Source: Bacteroidota bacterium
GTDB lineage: Bacteria > Bacteroidota > Bacteroidia > Chitinophagales > Chitinophagaceae
Direction of reading: 5' to 3'
DNA length: 64,000 nt
NCBI GenBank assembly: GCA_016868815.1
Contig: VGFQ01000001.1
Coordinates: 62,001 to 126,000 of the forward strand
A model generated the notes under the pieces. It saw nothing but the letters and a program-made list of their open reading frames with translations. It was not told where the DNA came from and searched no databases. Position 1 is the first letter of the stretch. The number at the start of each line of letters is the position of its first letter. Below, one piece after another: positions 52,903 through 62,111 of this stretch. The translations under genes were made by a program, and so were the position numbers.

Positions 52903-53967
52903 ATGAGAATACTTATTACAGGCGGTGCAGGATTTGTAGGCTCCTCGCTATGCTTACAGCTGAAGCAGGCCTACCCCACTTATGAGATTTTCGCCTTCGA
53001 CAACCTGAAAAGAAGAGGGGCTGAGCTAAACCTTACCGCTTTCAAAGAGCTGGGCATCCGGTTTATCCACGGAGACATCCGTAACGCCGAAGATCTGGCT
53101 GGCATAGATGGTTTCAATGTCATGGTAGAAGCCTCGGCAGAACCCTCGGTACTGGCTGGGCTCAATACCTCTCCCTCCTATGTGATCAACAACAACCTCA
53201 ACGGTTCCATTCACTGTTTTAATGAATGCCTGAAGCACCAGGCTAAACTGATTTTCCTGTCGACCAGCCGGGTCTATCCCATCGAACGGATCGAACACGC
53301 CGCCTTCATCGAAGAGGAGACCCGATTCTCCTTCGCTGGTCACCAACACGAGCCAGGCATATCAGAAAACGGCATCTCTGAAGACCTAAATCTGCAAGGT
53401 GCCCGCTCGTTCTATGGGACCACCAAGCTCTGCTCAGAACTGTTTCTCCAAGAGTATGCCGCCTTCTATGGCTTATCCACCGCCATTACCCGGTTTGGAG
53501 TGATCGCAGGACCGCGCCAGATGGGAAAGACCGACCAAGGCGTAGTAACACTCTGGATGGCAAAGCATTTCTGGAAAAAATCCCTCAAATACATCGGCTA
53601 CGGGGGGACGGGCAAGCAGGTGCGGGATATCCTCCACATCAACGACCTGATGGAACTGGTCGACCTCCAGATCCATCACACAGAAAAGTTTGCCGGCAAG
53701 GTATACAACGCCGGTGGCGGACTGGCACACAGCGCCTCCTTGCAGGAAATGACCGCCATCTGTCAGGCCATCACCGGCAACCATGTGATGATCGATGCTG
53801 AGCCAACAAACCGTCCTGCAGACCTAAGATCCTATATCACAGACAATGGAAAAATCCAGCAAAACACTGGCTGGACGCCTAAGCGGAGTGTCCAACAAGT
53901 ATTTGAAGATGTATACCGTTGGATACAGGAGAATGAAAAACAGTTGGAACCCATTCTGAAAGACTGA
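52903..53967 (+). CDS. NAD-dependent sugar-nucleotide epimerase/dehydratase (SDR)
   Basis: A 354-residue extended SDR. The start at 52903 ([15 protein letters not shown]) puts the Rossmann glycine motif GGAGFVG at residues 7-13, as usual; an in-frame ATG at 52834 adds residues with no counterpart. The catalytic YxxxK is in [10 protein letters not shown], with Ser in [10 protein letters not shown]. It acts on a nucleotide-linked sugar, but the substrate cannot be told. It is followed at 47 bases by a CDP-paratose-2-epimerase-like gene and then a GT2, so together they may make and attach an unusual sugar. It interrupts the hydroxyproline gene set. Confidence 0.9.
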   Translation: MRILITGGAGFVGSSLCLQLKQAYPTYEIFAFDNLKRRGAELNLTAFKELGIRFIHGDIRNAEDLAGIDGFNVMVEASAEPSVLAGLNTSPSYVINNNLNGSIHCFNECLKHQAKLIFLSTSRVYPIERIEHAAFIEEETRFSFAGHQHEPGISENGISEDLNLQGARSFYGTTKLCSELFLQEYAAFYGLSTAITRFGVIAGPRQMGKTDQGVVTLWMAKHFWKKSLKYIGYGGTGKQVRDILHINDLMELVDLQIHHTEKFAGKVYNAGGGLAHSASLQEMTAICQAITGNHVMIDAEPTNRPADLRSYITDNGKIQQNTGWTPKRSVQQVFEDVYRWIQENEKQLEPILKD

Positions 53968-54014
53968 CCAAGGGCATCCATAGACAACCAGAAGCATTAA
54001 ATCTTTTACCCTTA

Positions 54015-55085
54015 ATGACACCCTCCGTCTGCATCATCACCGGTTCTTCCGGACTCATCGGCAGCCAATCTGTAGAATTCTTTTCAGAGAAGTTCGATAC
54101 AGTCGTTGGCATTGACAACAACATGCGGGCAAAGTTCTTCGGAGAAGGGGCCTCCACCGAATGGAATACGCGCCGACTGATGAATGCCTATCCCCACTTC
54201 CGGCACCACAGCATAGACATCCGGGAGGAAGCCCCCCTGGAAACACTGTTCAAAGAGTATGGCAGCCGCATCCGGCTGATCATCCATGCCGCCGCACAAC
54301 CCAGCCACGACTGGGCAGCCAGGGACCCTTTCACAGACTTCACCGTGAATGCCAATGGTACACTTAACATGCTGGAGATGACCCGAAGGCTTTGCCCGGA
54401 AGCGACCTTCATCTTTACCTCTACCAATAAAGTCTACGGCGACACGCCGAACCTATTACCGCTGATAGAGCAAGAAAAACGATGGGAGATAGATGCCAAA
54501 CATCCATACTTTGCTAAGGGGATTGATGAAGAGATGAGCATCGATAAGACCAAGCACTCGCTCTTCGGAGCTTCAAAAGTTGCAGCTGACGTACTGGTAC
54601 AGGAATATGGACGATACTTCGGGATGCATACAGGCATCTTCCGCGGCGGCTGCCTGACCGGCCCCAACCACTCTGGGGCACAACTGCATGGCTTCCTTTC
54701 CTATCTCATGAAATGCGCCGTTACGGGCGACCACTATACCGTCTTCGGCTACAAAGGCAAGCAGGTACGAGACAACATCCACAGCTGGGACCTGGTCAAT
54801 ATGTTCTGGCATTTCCACCAAGCCCCCCGGCAGGGAGAGGTCTATAACGCAGGGGGCGGGCGCCACAGCAACTGCTCCATGACTGAGGCCATAGACCTAT
54901 GTGAGCAGATCACTGGAAAAAAGATGAATTACTCCTATTCTGAAGACAACCGGATAGGAGACCACATCTGGTGGATCAGCGATGTGAGTAAGTTCAAATC
55001 GCACTATACGGACTGGGAATATAAATACAATCTGGTGGATATCCTCCAACAGATTCATGCCAATATGACCTCCGGCCATCTATAG
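54015..55085 (+). CDS. CDP-paratose 2-epimerase-like SDR
   Basis: A 356-residue extended SDR with ITGSSGLIG at residues 8-16 and the conserved [32 protein letters not shown] and [16 protein letters not shown] blocks that mark proteins annotated CDP-paratose (tyvelose) 2-epimerase. At the usual YxxxK position it has Phe184 with Lys188 (LFGASK), which I believe is normal in this group though not in classic SDRs. The reaction would be C2 epimerisation of a CDP-3,6-dideoxyhexose, but no CDP-sugar synthesis genes are here, so the real substrate may differ. It is second in a three-gene operon. Confidence 0.85.
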   Translation: MTPSVCIITGSSGLIGSQSVEFFSEKFDTVVGIDNNMRAKFFGEGASTEWNTRRLMNAYPHFRHHSIDIREEAPLETLFKEYGSRIRLIIHAAAQPSHDWAARDPFTDFTVNANGTLNMLEMTRRLCPEATFIFTSTNKVYGDTPNLLPLIEQEKRWEIDAKHPYFAKGIDEEMSIDKTKHSLFGASKVAADVLVQEYGRYFGMHTGIFRGGCLTGPNHSGAQLHGFLSYLMKCAVTGDHYTVFGYKGKQVRDNIHSWDLVNMFWHFHQAPRQGEVYNAGGGRHSNCSMTEAIDLCEQITGKKMNYSYSEDNRIGDHIWWISDVSKFKSHYTDWEYKYNLVDILQQIHANMTSGHL

Positions 55086-55145
55086 TCCTGTGGTGCCAGA
55101 CACTGACATGACATCAAAGGTATAGCCGCTTCAAAGTCGCCAGAC

Positions 55146-55883
55146 ATGAAACTGAGCATAGTCATACCCGCCTACAACGAAGAGGAATCCATTGCCGAGA
55201 CCATCCATGAAATTGAACAGACCCTTAATCAGGTCAAGATCGATCATGAGGTGTTTGTGGTAAACGACAACTCGAAAGACAACACGGAAAAAGTCCTGCA
55301 AGAACTGAGCAAGTTGTACCCCACCCTCCGGTACGAAACGAACAAAGGCCCCAATGGTTTCGGGTATGCCGTTCGCTACGGACTGGAACAGTTCAGCGGA
55401 GACTGTGTCGCCGTCATGATGGCCGACCTCTCCGACTCACCCTATGATCTCGTCAAGTTCTATACCACGATGCTCGAGGGAAACTACGACTGCGTATTTG
55501 GAAGCCGGTTTGTCAAAGGAGGAAAGACCATCGACTATCCACCCGTCAAGAAGATCATAAACAGGATCGCCAACCTGATTGTACGGATGGTCATGCGGAT
55601 CGACTACAACGACGCCACCAATGCATTCAAACTCTACCGAAGGCATACCATCGACGGCATCAAGCCCTTCCTATCGCCGCATTTCAACCTGACACTGGAA
55701 CTACCCCTTAAAGCCATCATCAGAGGCTATTCATACGCCGTCGTGCCGAACTCGTGGACCAACCGAAAGTACGGGGTATCGAAACTTAAGATACGCGAGA
55801 TGGGAAGCCGCTATTTTTTTATCCTGATGTATTGCCTGATTGAGAAGTATTTTTCGAGAGGCGACTTCCACAAAAAGTGGTAG
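55146..55883 (+). CDS. Family 2 glycosyltransferase (dolichol-phosphate-mannose-synthase-like)
   Basis: A 245-residue GT-A enzyme with LSIVIPAYNEEESIAETI at the start, VVNDNSKDNT for nucleotide binding, and MMADLSDSP in the place of the usual DxD region. The NATNAF-like segment (YNDATNAFKLYRR) and HFNLTLELPLKA are typical of DPM1-like GT2 proteins that load a sugar on a polyprenyl phosphate. It lacks a C-terminal membrane pair, so it would be membrane-associated. Preceded by two SDR epimerases, it probably uses their product to decorate a surface polymer or lipid (inference). Confidence 0.9.
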   Translation: MKLSIVIPAYNEEESIAETIHEIEQTLNQVKIDHEVFVVNDNSKDNTEKVLQELSKLYPTLRYETNKGPNGFGYAVRYGLEQFSGDCVAVMMADLSDSPYDLVKFYTTMLEGNYDCVFGSRFVKGGKTIDYPPVKKIINRIANLIVRMVMRIDYNDATNAFKLYRRHTIDGIKPFLSPHFNLTLELPLKAIIRGYSYAVVPNSWTNRKYGVSKLKIREMGSRYFFILMYCLIEKYFSRGDFHKKW

Positions 55884-55933
55884 CCCACTCCAACGATATA
55901 CACACCAAAAGACAGTTCCCTCATTCGAAACAA

Positions 55934-57208
55934 TCAACTGCGTTGATACAGGATGTGCGTGTCCTTAGGACGTCGTACCATAAACCATCTGGCTCCCGCC
56001 AACGATAAGATGAAATAAGTGGCGATGGCGAAGCCTGCCCATGGAGTCCATTGGGAGAGCCCAAACCAATCACCTCCCTGTGAAAAGAGCAGCCATCCGC
56101 CATAGAGCCCTCTTGCCGCCTCCCACAAAAATGCACTCCGGTTTCCATCCATCATGTCGGTCATCGCATAAATAGAAATAAATATAAATCCGCCGTACAA
56201 GAAGATGCCTGGGCTGCCTATATCGGCTACATGGGCTAGCAGCCAGCTGAGGAAGCCCAGCATGACCGTCAGTTGCACCCAGCACCAGGCATGAAAGGTA
56301 GGCATGGCAGGCGTATCGTACTTCTCATATTGATACACATCTTCGATCTTTTGGATCGGAAATCTTTGCTGGACATCAGCAGGCCTCCAGCCCGTCGGCA
56401 TCCACCAGAGGCGGAGCTTATCCCGCCATGAATCCGCATACCAGGCATCCAATACCAGCTGTCGCAGATGCATGAAGTTGATCTTAAGAGGGTTCCAGGT
56501 GCGCACCGGCCGGCTGATGCCATATACGGGGGGGACATCCTCCCGCTCGGCCTGGAAGGTGCCAAACAGCCGGTCCCAGAAGATGAAGATCTGGCTATAA
56601 TTTTTGTCGATATATTCCGGGTTGATGGCATGGTGCACGCGGTGGTGCGACGGGGTCACAATGAAATGCTCCAGCCAGCCCATCCGCCCGATATGCTGGG
56701 TATGATACCAAAACTGGGCAAACAAATGAAGTGGAGCGACGATGGCGATCACTTTGCCGGGCACCCCCAGCAAGGCGGCAGGCAGCAGCAGAAAGGTGAA
56801 GATCCTGAAGAATACCGAGATGCTCTGCCGCAGCGCACAAGCTAGATTGAACTCTTCGCTACTGTGGTGGATGATATGGTTGTTCCAGAACAGGTTGTAC
56901 TGATGCGCAATGCGGTGCGTCCAGTAGCCGGAGAAATCCAGCACCAGGAAGGCAATCACATAGGTCCAAAGGCCCGTGTCGATATGCGCCATCGCCAGAT
57001 GTCGGACCATCCACTCATACGACAGGATGACCACCGTCAGACCCATCATATCCTTGGTCACCATCGTCGATCCCGAACTCAAGCTGGAGATCATATCCAG
57101 ATTTCGAAAGGTGTCCATGCCCCGATACAAGCCATAGGCCTTCTCGAGGAGGATCAGCACCAAAAAAGCAGGTATGGCGATCAACAGCAGCTTACCGTAT
57201 GTCTCCAT
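55934..57208 (-). CDS. Sterol desaturase/fatty acid hydroxylase family membrane protein (AGMO-like)
   Basis: A 424-residue membrane protein with about nine hydrophobic segments and the di-iron histidine motifs HRIAH, NHIIHHSS and HHRVHH plus a later His. The layout resembles alkylglycerol monooxygenase and related lipid hydroxylases. It would oxidise a membrane lipid tail or an ether lipid using O2; the exact substrate is not readable. The gene is convergent with the GT2 and divergent from the hydroxyproline epimerase. The 261-base divergent spacer has no strong promoter match. Bacterial members are common but mostly uncharacterised. Confidence 0.88.
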   Translation of the reverse strand: METYGKLLLIAIPAFLVLILLEKAYGLYRGMDTFRNLDMISSLSSGSTMVTKDMMGLTVVILSYEWMVRHLAMAHIDTGLWTYVIAFLVLDFSGYWTHRIAHQYNLFWNNHIIHHSSEEFNLACALRQSISVFFRIFTFLLLPAALLGVPGKVIAIVAPLHLFAQFWYHTQHIGRMGWLEHFIVTPSHHRVHHAINPEYIDKNYSQIFIFWDRLFGTFQAEREDVPPVYGISRPVRTWNPLKINFMHLRQLVLDAWYADSWRDKLRLWWMPTGWRPADVQQRFPIQKIEDVYQYEKYDTPAMPTFHAWCWVQLTVMLGFLSWLLAHVADIGSPGIFLYGGFIFISIYAMTDMMDGNRSAFLWEAARGLYGGWLLFSQGGDWFGLSQWTPWAGFAIATYFILSLAGARWFMVRRPKDTHILYQRS

Positions 57209-57469
57209 GTCAAAAAGTTAGGAATTCATGTGCAAGGAATCTCCTCTGGAAGATGTGGCAAGGTATGATTTTATCCGATAAATCCTTCTTCGGCAGCGAT
57301 ATGCACTGCCACGGCCGAGGTCATCACTCAATTTCGGATCCGGATACTGCCGGACTTATTCCGAATTGTTTTTGGCGGCGCCAGGAAGGTGGAGGATATT
57401 AGCTGAACGCAAAAGGCCGACGACGTGTCGACATATCCCCCTCTCCCATTCTTGCAAGGCCCAAGACAG

Positions 57470-58474
57470 ATGTTGTCAGGCCATCTCTTTGAATGCATCG
57501 ACGCCCATACCTGCGGCAACCCTGTCCGGCTCATTGCCAGGGGCGGACCGACGCTCGAGGGCGTGGATATGAGTGCCAAGCGACAGCATTTCCTGCAGTC
57601 GTACGACTGGATACGCAAAGGCCTCATGTTCGAGCCAAGGGGGCATGACTTGATGAGTGGCAGCATCCTCTATCCGCCGCATGATCCGGCCAACGACTGC
57701 GCCGTACTCTTCATTGAGACCAGTGGCTGTCTGCCCATGTGCGGCCATGGCACCATCGGAACCGTTACCATCGCCCTAGAGGCCGGGATCGTCCAACCGA
57801 AGGTGCCGGGGCGGCTGCGCATGGAAGCACCCGCCGGACTGGTGGAGATCGAATATACCAGCACCGGCTCCCGCATCCATTCAGTCAAGCTGACCAATGT
57901 CGCCTCCTTCCTGGCAGCAGCCGACCTGCCCGTCACCCTGCCCGGCTTGGGGGAGCTGCGGATCGACGTGGCCTATGGCGGTAACTTCTACGCCATCGTA
58001 GACGTACAAACGCATTTCCCTGGACTGGAGCACTTCCCCGCCGACCAGCTCATCAGTATGGCCAAAGTGCTCCGCCAGCGCATCAATGACCAGTATAGCT
58101 TCGTACACCCGGAAGATGCCACCATCAAAGGCTGCAGTCATGTACTCTGGACAGGCGCCGTCCTGAACCCAACGTCTACCGCCCGAAATGCAGTCTTCTA
58201 CGGCGAAAAAGCCATCGACAGATCTCCCTGCGGTACCGGTACCTCCGCCCGCATGGCCCAATGGCACGCAAAAGGCAGGCTCCAGGCCGGAGAACCGTTT
58301 ATCCATGAGAGCATCATCGGCAGCACCTTCACCGGCCACATTGAATGCCTCACCACGCTGAAAGGAATACCCGCCATTAGACCCTCCATCGAAGGATGGG
58401 CGCGCATTATCGGCCACCAGACCATCTCCATCAACCCAGATGACCCCTACGCTGACGGATTCCAAGTTGTGTAA
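57470..58474 (+). CDS. 4-hydroxyproline 2-epimerase
   Basis: A 334-residue proline-racemase-superfamily enzyme. The start at 57470 (MLSGHLFECIDAHTCGNPVR) matches family length; an in-frame ATG at 57425 adds 15 residues. Both catalytic cysteines are present, Cys91 in MCGHGTIG and Cys254 in DRSPCGTGTS, which separates epimerases from the Thr-containing dehydratases of the same fold. It converts trans-4-hydroxy-L-proline to cis-4-hydroxy-D-proline, step one of hydroxyproline use. It leads a run with a YciI protein, a GH127 arabinofuranosidase and the FAD dehydrogenase for step two. Proline racemase activity is less likely because of context. Confidence 0.93.
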   Translation: MLSGHLFECIDAHTCGNPVRLIARGGPTLEGVDMSAKRQHFLQSYDWIRKGLMFEPRGHDLMSGSILYPPHDPANDCAVLFIETSGCLPMCGHGTIGTVTIALEAGIVQPKVPGRLRMEAPAGLVEIEYTSTGSRIHSVKLTNVASFLAAADLPVTLPGLGELRIDVAYGGNFYAIVDVQTHFPGLEHFPADQLISMAKVLRQRINDQYSFVHPEDATIKGCSHVLWTGAVLNPTSTARNAVFYGEKAIDRSPCGTGTSARMAQWHAKGRLQAGEPFIHESIIGSTFTGHIECLTTLKGIPAIRPSIEGWARIIGHQTISINPDDPYADGFQVV

Positions 58475-58489
58475 CCCCATACCAGAGAT

Positions 58490-58780
58490 ATGAAACAGTA
58501 TCTGATCATTGCCCACGACGGACGAGACGAAGAAGCCCTGCAACGACGCATGACCGCCCGGCCCAGACACCTCGAAGGTGCTAAACAACTTAAGGCAGCA
58601 GGCCACTACGTCACCGGAGGCGCCATCCTCGACGAGCAAGGCACCATGAAGGGGTCTGTTATGATCCTGGCTTTCGAAACCGACGAGGCCTTTCAGGAAT
58701 GGTATGCCCAGGAGCCTTACATCACGGAAGGCGTCTGGAATAGCATCGAGGTAAAATCCTTCCGCGTCGCAGATGTGTAA
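58490..58780 (+). CDS. YciI-family small protein
   Basis: A 96-residue alpha-beta ferredoxin-like protein of the YCII group, with the conserved His in IAHDG (near residue 9), HLEGAKQL, and an Asp/Glu-rich middle region (GGAILDEQGTMKGSVMIL). YciI proteins are small dimers linked with catabolic operons; some have hydrolase-like activity, but a general role is unknown. It lies 15 bases after the epimerase and 21 before the GH127 gene, so it belongs to the hydroxyproline operon. It may help handle an unstable intermediate such as a pyrroline (inference). Confidence 0.85.
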   Translation: MKQYLIIAHDGRDEEALQRRMTARPRHLEGAKQLKAAGHYVTGGAILDEQGTMKGSVMILAFETDEAFQEWYAQEPYITEGVWNSIEVKSFRVADV

Positions 58781-58801
58781 GCCACTCCCAAGCCCCACAA
58801 C

Positions 58802-60784
58802 ATGAGCACCTCCTCCCCCTGGCCCATGCACATGCTGCTGACCGGCAGCCTGCTCTTTGGGACCGCTTCCGCACAGACACCGCCTCGGCGACTGCAGCCC
58901 GTCAGCTTCTCGAAAGTGGAAATCACAGATGACTTCTGGAAGCCGAAAATGGACAAAGTGGCGACGGTCACCCTCGAAGCCTGTATACAGCAGACAGAAA
59001 TGAAAACCGGACGCATCCGAAACTTTGAAAAGGTGGCCCGCGGAAAGGGAGAAAAACACGAAGGCATCTTCTATGATGACAGCGACGTCTTCAAAGCCCT
59101 CGAGGCCATGGCCTATTCCCTGAAAACCCATCCCAGCGAAGGGATGGAGCAGAAATGCGATGAATGGATCGAAAAGATCGCCGCGGCCCAGCAGCCCGAC
59201 GGCTACCTCAACACCTACTACACGCTCACCGGCCTGGGGCAGCGGTACTCCGACATGAGCATGCATGAGGACTACAACAATGGCCACCTCATAGAGGCAG
59301 CCGTCGCCTACTACAACGCCACCGGAAAGCAAAAGCTGCTCGATGTAGCCATCCGATGGGCCGACCATTTCGACTCGATCTTCGGACCGGGGAAGCGACA
59401 TTGGGTCACCGGACATCAGGAACTCGAGCTAGCACTGGTGAAGCTCTACAAGGCCACCGATGAGCGCCGCTATCTGCGGCTGGCCGACTGGCTGCTCTCC
59501 GAACGTGGCCATGGCTACGCCAATGGATATACCTGGCGCGACTGGAAGGATACCGCCTATGCACAGGACGCCGTACCCGTGAAAGACCAGCGAGAGATCA
59601 CCGGCCACGCCGTACGCGCCATGTACCTCTATACCGGCACCGCCGACGTGGCCGCAGAGACCGGCGATACCGACTACCTCAAAGCCATGCGCCGCGTCTG
59701 GGAAGACGTCGTATTCCGTAATATGTACGTCACCGGCGGCATCGGCTCCGCCGGGAGCAACGAAGGATTCACCAACGACTTCGACCTCCCCAACGAACAG
59801 GCCTACTGTGAGACCTGCGCCTCAGTCGGCATGGTCTTCTGGAACCAGCGGATGAACGGCCTGACCGGCCATGCCGAATACATCGACATCCTCGAACGCA
59901 GCCTCTACAACGGCGCCCTCGACGGACTCAGCCTCAGCGGCGACCGCTTCTTCTACGGAAACCCCCTCGCCTCCCGAGGACAGCACCAGCGGCGCGAATG
60001 GTTCGGCACCGCCTGCTGCCCTTCCAACATCGCCCGGCTGGTAGCCTCGCTGGGCGACTATATCTATGCCCAGACACGGGATGGCATCGTCCTTAACCTC
60101 TTCGTAGGAAGCCGTACACAGATCTCAGCAGGAGGCGAAAACGTAGACCTGCAGCTGCAATCAGGACTCCCCTGGAATGGCCATCATACACTTACGGTGT
60201 CGCCTAACCGAAAGACAAGATTTAACATATACATCCGCATCCCCGGCTGGCTGAGCGGCCGGCCAGTACCCGGCGACCTGTACCTCCCGGCCGCCGGACA
60301 GCCGCGGCCCCCAGCACCCGTCTTCCGGATCAACGGAGAAGCCCTCGCCTACACCGTTCATAACGGCTACGCCGTGATAGAACATGTATGGCAGCCAGGA
60401 GATCGCATCGAATGGGAGTTCTCCCTGCCTGTCATCCGACTGACGGCACAGTCGAATGTCAAATCCAACACTTCGCGCATCGCCCTGCAGCGAGGACCCC
60501 TGGTATACTGTGTGGAAGGCACCGACAACGAGGGACAGGCCTGGAATGTCATCATCCCCCCACATGCCGAATTTGATACCACCTCCCTGCTCATCCTCGA
60601 CGAGCCCGTAGTGGCCCTCACTGCGACCGTCCCCGTCCTCACCATCGCACCAGACAGAGCCAGTGCCCAAACAGAAGCACGCAAGCTCACCGCCATCCCC
60701 TACTACACCTGGGCCAACCGGGGTAAAACAGAGATGCAGGTATGGCTGCCGACGGCCATACACGATGTGAAGATCAACTACTAA
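58802..60784 (+). CDS. Secreted GH127 beta-L-arabinofuranosidase
   Basis: A 660-residue protein with signal peptide (residues 9-25, TASAQ) and an (alpha/alpha)6 barrel of the DUF1680/GH127 family followed by beta-sandwich domains. Acid/base candidate Glu321 (SNEGFTNDFD) and the zinc-site residues Glu337 and Cys339 (YCETCA) with Cys405-Cys406 (FGTACCPSN) match, in order and near spacing, the Glu322, Glu338, Cys340, Cys417 and Cys418 of bifidobacterial HypBA1. That enzyme removes beta-L-arabinofuranose from hydroxyproline of plant extensin. Here it stands between hydroxyproline catabolic genes, so the product Hyp or Hyp-peptides would feed them. It is exported to the periplasm or outside. Context makes this a strong functional inference. 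Confidence 0.93.
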   Translation: MSTSSPWPMHMLLTGSLLFGTASAQTPPRRLQPVSFSKVEITDDFWKPKMDKVATVTLEACIQQTEMKTGRIRNFEKVARGKGEKHEGIFYDDSDVFKALEAMAYSLKTHPSEGMEQKCDEWIEKIAAAQQPDGYLNTYYTLTGLGQRYSDMSMHEDYNNGHLIEAAVAYYNATGKQKLLDVAIRWADHFDSIFGPGKRHWVTGHQELELALVKLYKATDERRYLRLADWLLSERGHGYANGYTWRDWKDTAYAQDAVPVKDQREITGHAVRAMYLYTGTADVAAETGDTDYLKAMRRVWEDVVFRNMYVTGGIGSAGSNEGFTNDFDLPNEQAYCETCASVGMVFWNQRMNGLTGHAEYIDILERSLYNGALDGLSLSGDRFFYGNPLASRGQHQRREWFGTACCPSNIARLVASLGDYIYAQTRDGIVLNLFVGSRTQISAGGENVDLQLQSGLPWNGHHTLTVSPNRKTRFNIYIRIPGWLSGRPVPGDLYLPAAGQPRPPAPVFRINGEALAYTVHNGYAVIEHVWQPGDRIEWEFSLPVIRLTAQSNVKSNTSRIALQRGPLVYCVEGTDNEGQAWNVIIPPHAEFDTTSLLILDEPVVALTATVPVLTIAPDRASAQTEARKLTAIPYYTWANRGKTEMQVWLPTAIHDVKINY

Positions 60785-60856
60785 AACCCTACCGTCAATC
60801 CAGCTTGCCTTGTATAAAACACGCTACCTTATACGCCACAAAAAACGCTACCACAC

Positions 60857-62104
60857 TTGGCAAAAGTCATCATAGCAGGCGGTGGCGTAATCGGTCTCTG
60901 CAGCGCCTATTATGCCTGCAAGGCCGGACATGAAGTCACTGTCATCGAACGAGGCGACATGACCCGCGGCACCTCCTTCGGGAATGCCGGATACGTCTCC
61001 CCCAGCCACTTCACCCCCCTGGCATCGCCCGGCATCATCGCCAAGGGACTTCGCTGGATGCTTAGTTCCACATCCCCTTTCTACATCAAACCGCGCCTCG
61101 ACCTCAGCCTGCTGAAATGGGGCATGCTATTCTGGCAGCAATCAAACCAGCGGACTGTCGAGCAAAACGTACCACACCTCCACGCCATCCTGCAGCTCAG
61201 CCGCCGGCTGCAGACAGAACTCATGCACGAGCTCGGCAACCACTTCCGTATGCAGGAAATCGGATGCTTCATGCTCTATAAAAGCCCTGCAACTGAAAAG
61301 CATGAAATGGAACTGGCAGAGGAAGCCTACGCACTCGGCATTGAGACACGCATCTTCAACGGGGCAGAAGTACAGGCGATGGAGCCCGAAGTAGAAGTGC
61401 AGACGGCAGGGGGCATCCTCTATCCGATCGACTGCCATATCCACCCCGGCGACTTCATGCAGACCCTCCACCAATCGCTGGCCCGCATGGGTGCCCGCCT
61501 GCAGCTGAATACGGAAATCACTGGCTTCGAGCGAAAAGGACGAAAGGTCTTGTCTGTCCAGACTGACAAAGGCCCCTTCACCGCCGAGGAATACGTCATA
61601 GCAAACGGATCCTGGCTGCCGTCCGTCGTACGCGACCTGGGCATCCGTCTGGTATTGCAGGCCGGCAAAGGGTATAGCATGACCTTTGAAAAGATGTCTA
61701 AAAACCTCCGCTACCCGGCCATTCTGGTTGACCGGCGCGTCGCGATGACGCCGATGGGCGCTGACCTGCGGATGGGCGGCACCATGGAGATCAGCGGCAT
61801 CGGTTCGCCCACCCTGCTGAAAAGGGCTGCAGCCATCTTTGCCGGCGCAAAAGACTACTACCCATCCCTAGAAGTCGCATTCCCACCCCCAGAAAAAATC
61901 TGGCATGGCTATCGGCCCTTAAGCCCAGACGGACTTCCATACATCGGCCGCCACAGCCGCTACGACAATCTGATCATCGCAGGCGGCCACGCCATGATCG
62001 GCATCTCGCTCGCCGCCGGCACGGGACGACTGGTAGAAGAAATACTCAGCAAAAAAAAACCGTCGATCGAAATCTCTGCCTTCGAAGTGGAACGCTTCGG
62101 TTAA
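60857..62104 (+). CDS. FAD-dependent D-hydroxyproline dehydrogenase (DadA-like)
   Basis: A 415-residue flavoprotein with the Rossmann motif GGGVIG at residues 8-13 and the DAO-family blocks RGTSFGNAGYVSPS near the N-terminus and RPLSPDGLPYIG and AGGHAMIGISLAAGTG near the C-terminus. The start codon is TTG at 60857; no in-frame ATG lies nearby and the protein begins directly with the Rossmann strand, so TTG is well supported. In this pathway the enzyme oxidises cis-4-hydroxy-D-proline to pyrroline-4-hydroxy-2-carboxylate, passing electrons to the chain. D-alanine dehydrogenase activity is an alternative, but the neighbours favour hydroxyproline. It is last in its operon and convergent with the next gene (7-base gap). 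Confidence 0.88.
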   Translation: MAKVIIAGGGVIGLCSAYYACKAGHEVTVIERGDMTRGTSFGNAGYVSPSHFTPLASPGIIAKGLRWMLSSTSPFYIKPRLDLSLLKWGMLFWQQSNQRTVEQNVPHLHAILQLSRRLQTELMHELGNHFRMQEIGCFMLYKSPATEKHEMELAEEAYALGIETRIFNGAEVQAMEPEVEVQTAGGILYPIDCHIHPGDFMQTLHQSLARMGARLQLNTEITGFERKGRKVLSVQTDKGPFTAEEYVIANGSWLPSVVRDLGIRLVLQAGKGYSMTFEKMSKNLRYPAILVDRRVAMTPMGADLRMGGTMEISGIGSPTLLKRAAAIFAGAKDYYPSLEVAFPPPEKIWHGYRPLSPDGLPYIGRHSRYDNLIIAGGHAMIGISLAAGTGRLVEEILSKKKPSIEISAFEVERFG

Positions 62105-62111
62105 GAGCCGG

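Noticed and set aside
57881..59416. A 511-codon open frame on the minus strand
   Set aside because: It lies antisense across the hydroxyproline epimerase, YciI and GH127 genes, all of which have clear motifs. The long frame is an effect of GC-rich codon third positions.
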